Assembly: GCA_015680685.1 (NCBI GenBank)
Contig: MNCI01026340.1
Location: forward strand, 1-32,655
Direction of reading: 5' to 3'
DNA length: 32,655 nucleotides
DNA from: Gnetum montanum
Lineage: Eukaryota; Streptophyta; Gnetopsida; Gnetales; Gnetaceae
Shown here: positions 32,316 through 32,655 of the stretch, in pieces
Layout of the letters: each line of letters begins with the position of its first letter
How positions within the stretch are numbered: the stretch's first letter is position 1
The notes under the pieces: model-generated
What the model saw: the letters and a program-made list of their open reading frames with translations, nothing else
What the model was told of the DNA's origin: nothing
The model's database searches: none
Program-made: the position numbers and the translations under genes

Positions 32316-32655
32316 TGATGGACTATCAGTAAGACATGATGCATTGACACATGCTTGTTGACATAGCCCTATCATTGTATCCCCATCAACACATTCTATG
32401 ATGCATTGATGCGGGTATGTTGATGCAATGCAAGAGTTACTTACGTAAATATCCACACCCCTCACATTTATGGCACATTTTGATTGTAGCATTAGCCAAA
32501 TTCTTGTAGTTTTTTCTTGTGAAATTTAGAATATTTTTCCTCTAAGTGCCCGCAATGTGAGTTTAAGAGATTATACAACATTTTATTTGAGTGCACATGT
32601 ACCTGGACATATTTGCATGGACAGAAATAAAATTGAGATTTCCTCTATCCATTAC
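32316..32655 (+). repeat. Element C 3' LTR (truncated by window end)
   Basis: The first 340 bases align with 11343-11680. U3 has TGATGCAT-like repeats; a TATA-like ACGTAAATAT lies near 32443 (eroded relative to 11441-11450); AATAAA at 32626-32631 is followed by ATTGAGATT. The rest, and the right target duplication, lie outside the window. Confidence 0.87.

Larger units (their letters stand above)
11343..32655 (+). mobile_element. Element C: old autonomous Ty3/gypsy (Athila/Tat-like) element, interrupted by D
   Basis: Plus-strand element with 5' LTR, PBS, gag, protease, RT, RNase H, integrase, spacer, ORF3, PPT and the first 340 bp of the 3' LTR, cut off by the window edge. Element D (21660-30497, with a 5-bp duplication) lies within ORF3. 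Without D the visible part of C is about 12.5 kb. All frames carry stops, but the domain order is complete and collinear, so this copy shows the structure of the autonomous family. Non-CG transitions are frequent and the PBS is badly eroded, so it is among the oldest elements here. Confidence 0.88.

Overview
The window looks like a gene-empty, repeat-packed stretch of a large plant nuclear genome, probably a seed plant; the species cannot be told from the sequence. I see no intact host gene, tRNA or rRNA gene. Almost every base belongs to five LTR retrotransposons or their remains, four of which are related Ty3/gypsy elements of the Athila/Tat type. The grounds for that placement are primer-binding sites matching the 3' end of plant tRNA-Asp, a DLG-type protease motif, gypsy RT/RNase H/integrase order, and an extra ORF downstream of pol. 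CG dinucleotides are sparse and the differences between copies are mostly C/T and G/A transitions, as in old methylated plant repeats.

Layout. (A) 1-4549 plus 10625-11327, minus strand: an old gag-pol element truncated by the left window edge, with its 5' LTR split by element B. (B) 4550-10619, minus strand: a complete insertion of 6.07 kb with TG..CA LTRs of 858 and 864 bp and 5-bp target duplications (GTATG). It has gag and a deleted third ORF but no pol. (C) about 11343-32655, plus strand: an old element with 5' LTR, PBS, gag, protease, RT, RNase H, integrase, a roughly 2-kb spacer, a third ORF, PPT and the start of the 3' LTR, cut by the right window edge. (D) 21660-30497, minus strand, inserted in the third ORF of C with target duplication AGCAT: LTR, gag, third ORF, no pol. 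(E) 21931-23491, inserted in the left LTR of D with target duplication GGAAT: a 1561-bp TG..CA sequence best read as a solo LTR of an unrelated family, richer in CG and carrying a palindromic repeat array.

How the parts relate. A and C are decayed autonomous elements. B and D look like non-autonomous partners that keep the cis signals (LTR ends, PBS, PPT), a related gag and the third ORF (ORF3), but have lost pol entirely. ORF3 is a protein of about 900 residues that I do not recognise: a basic N-terminus, a folded-looking domain, an acidic/proline-rich linker and a long coiled-coil-like C-terminal half. In B, C and D its ATG directly follows an AG preceded by a branch-point-like CTAAT 20-30 nt upstream. 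This suggests that ORF3 is made from a spliced subgenomic RNA, as retroviral env is. All coding regions are broken by stops and frameshifts, so none is likely to be functional here.
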